Shown: positions 14,549 to 15,870 of the stretch, piece by piece
How positions within the stretch are numbered: position 1 is the first letter of the stretch
Layout of the letters: each line of letters opens with the position of its first letter
DNA from: an uncultured Bacilli bacterium
GTDB taxonomy: Bacteria; Bacillota_I; Bacilli_A; RF39; UBA660
Assembly: GCA_947585885.1 (NCBI GenBank)
Contig: CANPXI010000012.1
Span: forward strand, 1-15,870
Direction: 5' to 3'
Length of the DNA stretch: 15,870 bases
Notes under the pieces: generated by a model
Told to the model about the DNA's origin: nothing
Database searches by the model: none
What the model saw: only the letters and a program-made list of their open reading frames with translations
Made by a program: the position numbers and the translations under genes

Positions 14549-15145
14549 TCTATTATAGAATTCAACTATTAGAGATTCATTAATTTCAGCATTAAGTTCT
14601 TCTCTTTCAGGATATCTTACATAAGTACCGCTCATAGTTTTAGCATCAAAAGTTACATAGCTTACTGTTTTAGCATTATTTTCTAAACATTCTTTTATAA
14701 CTGGATGATTTAATGAACTTTCACGAACGCTTACTGTATCTCCTGGTTTTACTTGATATGATGGAATGTCAACACGTTTACCATTAACTAATATATGTCC
14801 GTGGTTAACAAGTTGTCTGCTAGCTCTTCTAGTTTTAGCTAGTCCCATACGATATACGATATTATCAAGTCTGCTTTCTAGCATTATAAGTAAGTTAGTA
14901 CCATGTATACCTTTTTTCTTACCAGCAGCTTCAAAAGTTTTCTTGAATTGCTTTTCAGTAAGACCATACATAATTCTTACTTTTTGTTTTTCTTGCATTT
15001 GAATTCCGTATTCACTTAGTTTTTTTCTACTTGTTCCGTGTTGTCCAGGAAGAGTATTTCTTTTTCTAAGTTCTTTACCAGACTCTAATGTACTAAATCC
15101 AAGTCTTCTAGATTTTTTGAATGCAGGACCTGTATATCTTGCCAT
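14546..15145 (-). CDS. rpsD: 30S ribosomal protein S4
   Basis: S4 binds 16S rRNA early in 30S assembly. The 199-residue protein begins MARYTGPAFKKSRRLGFSTL and has the conserved TLPGQHGTSRKKLSEYGIQMQEKQKVRIMYGLTEKQFKKTF block. The S4 RNA-binding domain covers about 90-150 (MLESRLDNIVYRMGLAKTRRASRQLVNHGHILVNGKRVDIPSYQVKPGD). The C-terminus ends in ESLIVEFYNR. It is the zinc-free form, since the N-terminal cysteines of some S4 proteins are absent. AAGGAGGTG lies 5 nt before the ATG. As in B. subtilis, rpsD stands alone here and not in the alpha operon, preceded by a long leader. Confidence 0.98.
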   Translation of the reverse strand: MARYTGPAFKKSRRLGFSTLESGKELRKRNTLPGQHGTSRKKLSEYGIQMQEKQKVRIMYGLTEKQFKKTFEAAGKKKGIHGTNLLIMLESRLDNIVYRMGLAKTRRASRQLVNHGHILVNGKRVDIPSYQVKPGDTVSVRESSLNHPVIKECLENNAKTVSYVTFDAKTMSGTYVRYPEREELNAEINESLIVEFYNR

Positions 15146-15298
15146 ATAAACACCTCCTTATATAATATTTGAAAGTATGTTTATCAGTGTTCTTGCTAAT
15201 AGGGTGTTTATTTTGAGATTTTCACTAATGGCTAGTTACTTATCAAGTATTAATTAATAAACACGTTATTAGTTAAACAAAGTTGCCATTTCTTTCAT
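15146..15298 (-). promoter_or_regulatory. Long structured 5' leader of rpsD (candidate S4 autoregulatory RNA)
   Basis: From the promoter at 15305-15333 to the ATG the leader is about 150 nt. On the minus strand GTGTTTATT (15264-15256) pairs perfectly with AATAAACAC (15212-15204), closing a domain that includes a smaller ACTA/TAGT hairpin (about 15238-15226). Firmicutes rpsD is known to be repressed by S4 binding to its own leader. I see structure in the right place but cannot verify the consensus fold. There is no T-box or known riboswitch motif. Confidence 0.5.
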
Positions 15299-15304
15299 TA
15301 GTAA

Positions 15305-15333
15305 AGTATACTAAAAAAGTTAAAAAATATCAA
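15305..15333 (-). promoter_or_regulatory. rpsD promoter
   Basis: On the minus strand TTGATA (15333-15328), 17-nt spacer, TATACT (15310-15305). Confidence 0.8.
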
Positions 15334-15340
15334 GCATTTG

Positions 15341-15369
15341 TTGTGAGATTAAAGTTTTTGTGGTATATT
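15341..15369 (+). promoter_or_regulatory. gatCA promoter
   Basis: TTGTGA (15341-15346), 17-nt spacer, TATATT (15364-15369). Its -35 lies 7 bp from the -35 of the divergent rpsD promoter. Confidence 0.75.
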
Positions 15370-15396
15370 TTTTAGTGTGAAAAGGAAGTGAATGAA

Positions 15397-15687
15397 GTGA
15401 TTCCTATAGAAAAATTAAAAGAGTATGCAAATTTACTTATGTTTGATATGAAAGAAAGTGAGTATGAAACTTTACAAAATGAATTTCTAGTTTTGTTTAA
15501 ACAAATGGACTTACTTGGTAGTATAGATGGAATAGAAAAGTACACTCCAATCGATTATCCATTTCCTTTAGAAAATGCTTATTTAAGAAAAGATGAAGTA
15601 ACAATGAAACTTAGTAAGGAAGAAGCATTAAGTAATTCTAAAGATGTGATGGATGATGAAATAAAAGTCCCTAAGGTGGTGGAGTAA
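15397..15687 (+). CDS. gatC: Aspartyl/glutamyl-tRNA amidotransferase subunit C
   Basis: GatC is the small subunit that holds GatA and GatB together in the complex that converts Glu-tRNA(Gln) (and Asp-tRNA(Asn)) to the amidated form. The 96-residue protein matches the family: helical N-terminus IPIEKLKEYANLLMFDMKESEYETLQNEF, then LLGSIDGIEKYTPIDYPFPLENAYLRKDEV, the typical wrap-around tail. I chose the GTG at 15397 because AAGGAAG (15382-15388) lies 8 nt upstream and homologues begin near this point. A GTG at 15388 is in frame but overlaps that RBS. The stop overlaps the gatA start by one base (TAATG at 15685-15689). Confidence 0.93.
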   Translation: MIPIEKLKEYANLLMFDMKESEYETLQNEFLVLFKQMDLLGSIDGIEKYTPIDYPFPLENAYLRKDEVTMKLSKEEALSNSKDVMDDEIKVPKVVE

Positions 15688-15870
15688 TGATAAGTGGTAA
15701 AAGTATAGATGAGTTAAGAAGTTTAATTGATAGTAAAAAGGTAAGTAGTTTAGATTTATTTAATGAAGCAGTTAATTTATCAAAAGAGTATCAAAAAGAA
15801 TATAACCCATTTGTAACAATTATGGATAAGTGTGAAATTACTAATAGTGATAGTGTTTTATCAGGTATTC
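15687..15870 (+). CDS. gatA: Aspartyl/glutamyl-tRNA amidotransferase subunit A, N-terminal part (runs off window)
   Basis: The ATG at 15687 overlaps the gatC stop, with GGTGGTGG just upstream as RBS. The 61 visible codons read MISGKSIDELRSLIDSKKVSSLDLFNEAVNLSKEYQKEYNPFVTIMDKCEI, which fits the GatA N-terminus (the HxL...KKxSxxELxxA..I....NAFxTI pattern). The amidase signature region with the catalytic Ser-Ser-Lys triad lies beyond the right edge. Its order after gatC and tight coupling fit the gatCAB operon. Confidence 0.92.
   Translation, partial: MISGKSIDELRSLIDSKKVSSLDLFNEAVNLSKEYQKEYNPFVTIMDKCEITNSDSVLSGI

Noticed and set aside
15146..15387. T-box or known riboswitch in the rpsD-gatC intergenic region
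   Set aside because: No T-box sequence (TGGGTGGTACCGCG-like) or specifier-loop arrangement is visible; the structure is on the rpsD side and better explained as an S4 leader.
1..15870. UGA=Trp genetic code (Mollicutes code 4)
   Set aside because: Trp codons checked in CAP, MraY, FtsW and the other genes are TGG, and no conserved Trp falls on TGA; the organism also keeps a full set of wall-synthesis genes here.
1..15870. CRISPR array, tRNA genes, insertion sequences or phage genes
   Set aside because: No regularly spaced direct repeats, no tRNA-like cloverleaf ending in CCA, and no transposase or integrase coding sequence were found; the only repeats are the hairpins described.

Overview
The window is strongly A+T-rich, with tight Shine-Dalgarno sites (AAGGAGG type), TTGACA/TATAAT-like promoters and short U-tailed terminators. 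The division and wall proteins (PBP2 with a PASTA domain, MraY, FtsW, MurG, DivIB, FtsA, FtsZ ending in a DLPPFLRSR-type peptide) are of Bacillota type. This points to a low-GC Bacilli/Erysipelotrichia-like lineage, perhaps one of the uncultured gut Bacilli groups. That placement is inference. The genetic code looks standard: every Trp codon I checked is TGG and no core gene needs an in-frame TGA.

Layout. (1) 1-590: the 3' part of tuf (EF-Tu), ending at a bidirectional terminator shared with a convergent gene for a membrane-anchored CAP-domain protein (642-1304, minus). (2) 1395-2936: an AbiE type IV toxin-antitoxin locus. It has a palindromic operator over its -10 box, an intact antitoxin (abiEi) and a frameshifted toxin (abiEii). 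(3) 2986-14479: a rearranged dcw (division/cell wall) cluster. It runs PASTA-type PBP2, mraY, an inserted AAA ATPase/DUF4143 gene, ftsW on the opposite strand, murG, divIB, a CBS-domain family II pyrophosphatase (ppaC), ftsA and ftsZ. The order matches the classical Bacillus dcw order, but murE, murD and murB are absent, ftsW is flipped in place, and the cluster is cut into short transcription units by several promoters and terminators. (4) 14525-15870: rpsD (S4) on the minus strand with a long structured leader, divergent from gatC-gatA (gatA runs off the window).

How it works together. MraY and MurG make lipid I and lipid II. FtsW polymerises lipid II and the PASTA PBP2 crosslinks it at the septum. 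DivIB, FtsA and FtsZ organise the divisome. The pyrophosphatase removes PPi from biosynthesis. EF-Tu, S4 and GatCAB serve translation.

The most notable observations are: ftsZ is broken by a deletion (about 14 nt inferred) in the invariant GTP-binding T3 loop; abiEii is broken by a similar small deletion that looks like recombination between 9-nt repeats; a 42-nt hairpin repeat (40/42 identical) flanks the ATPase gene on both sides; and a tandem pair of hairpins with compensatory base changes lies next to the ftsW stop codon. No clearly new multi-gene system is visible; the flanked ATPase cassette with its hairpin repeats is the best candidate for something undescribed.
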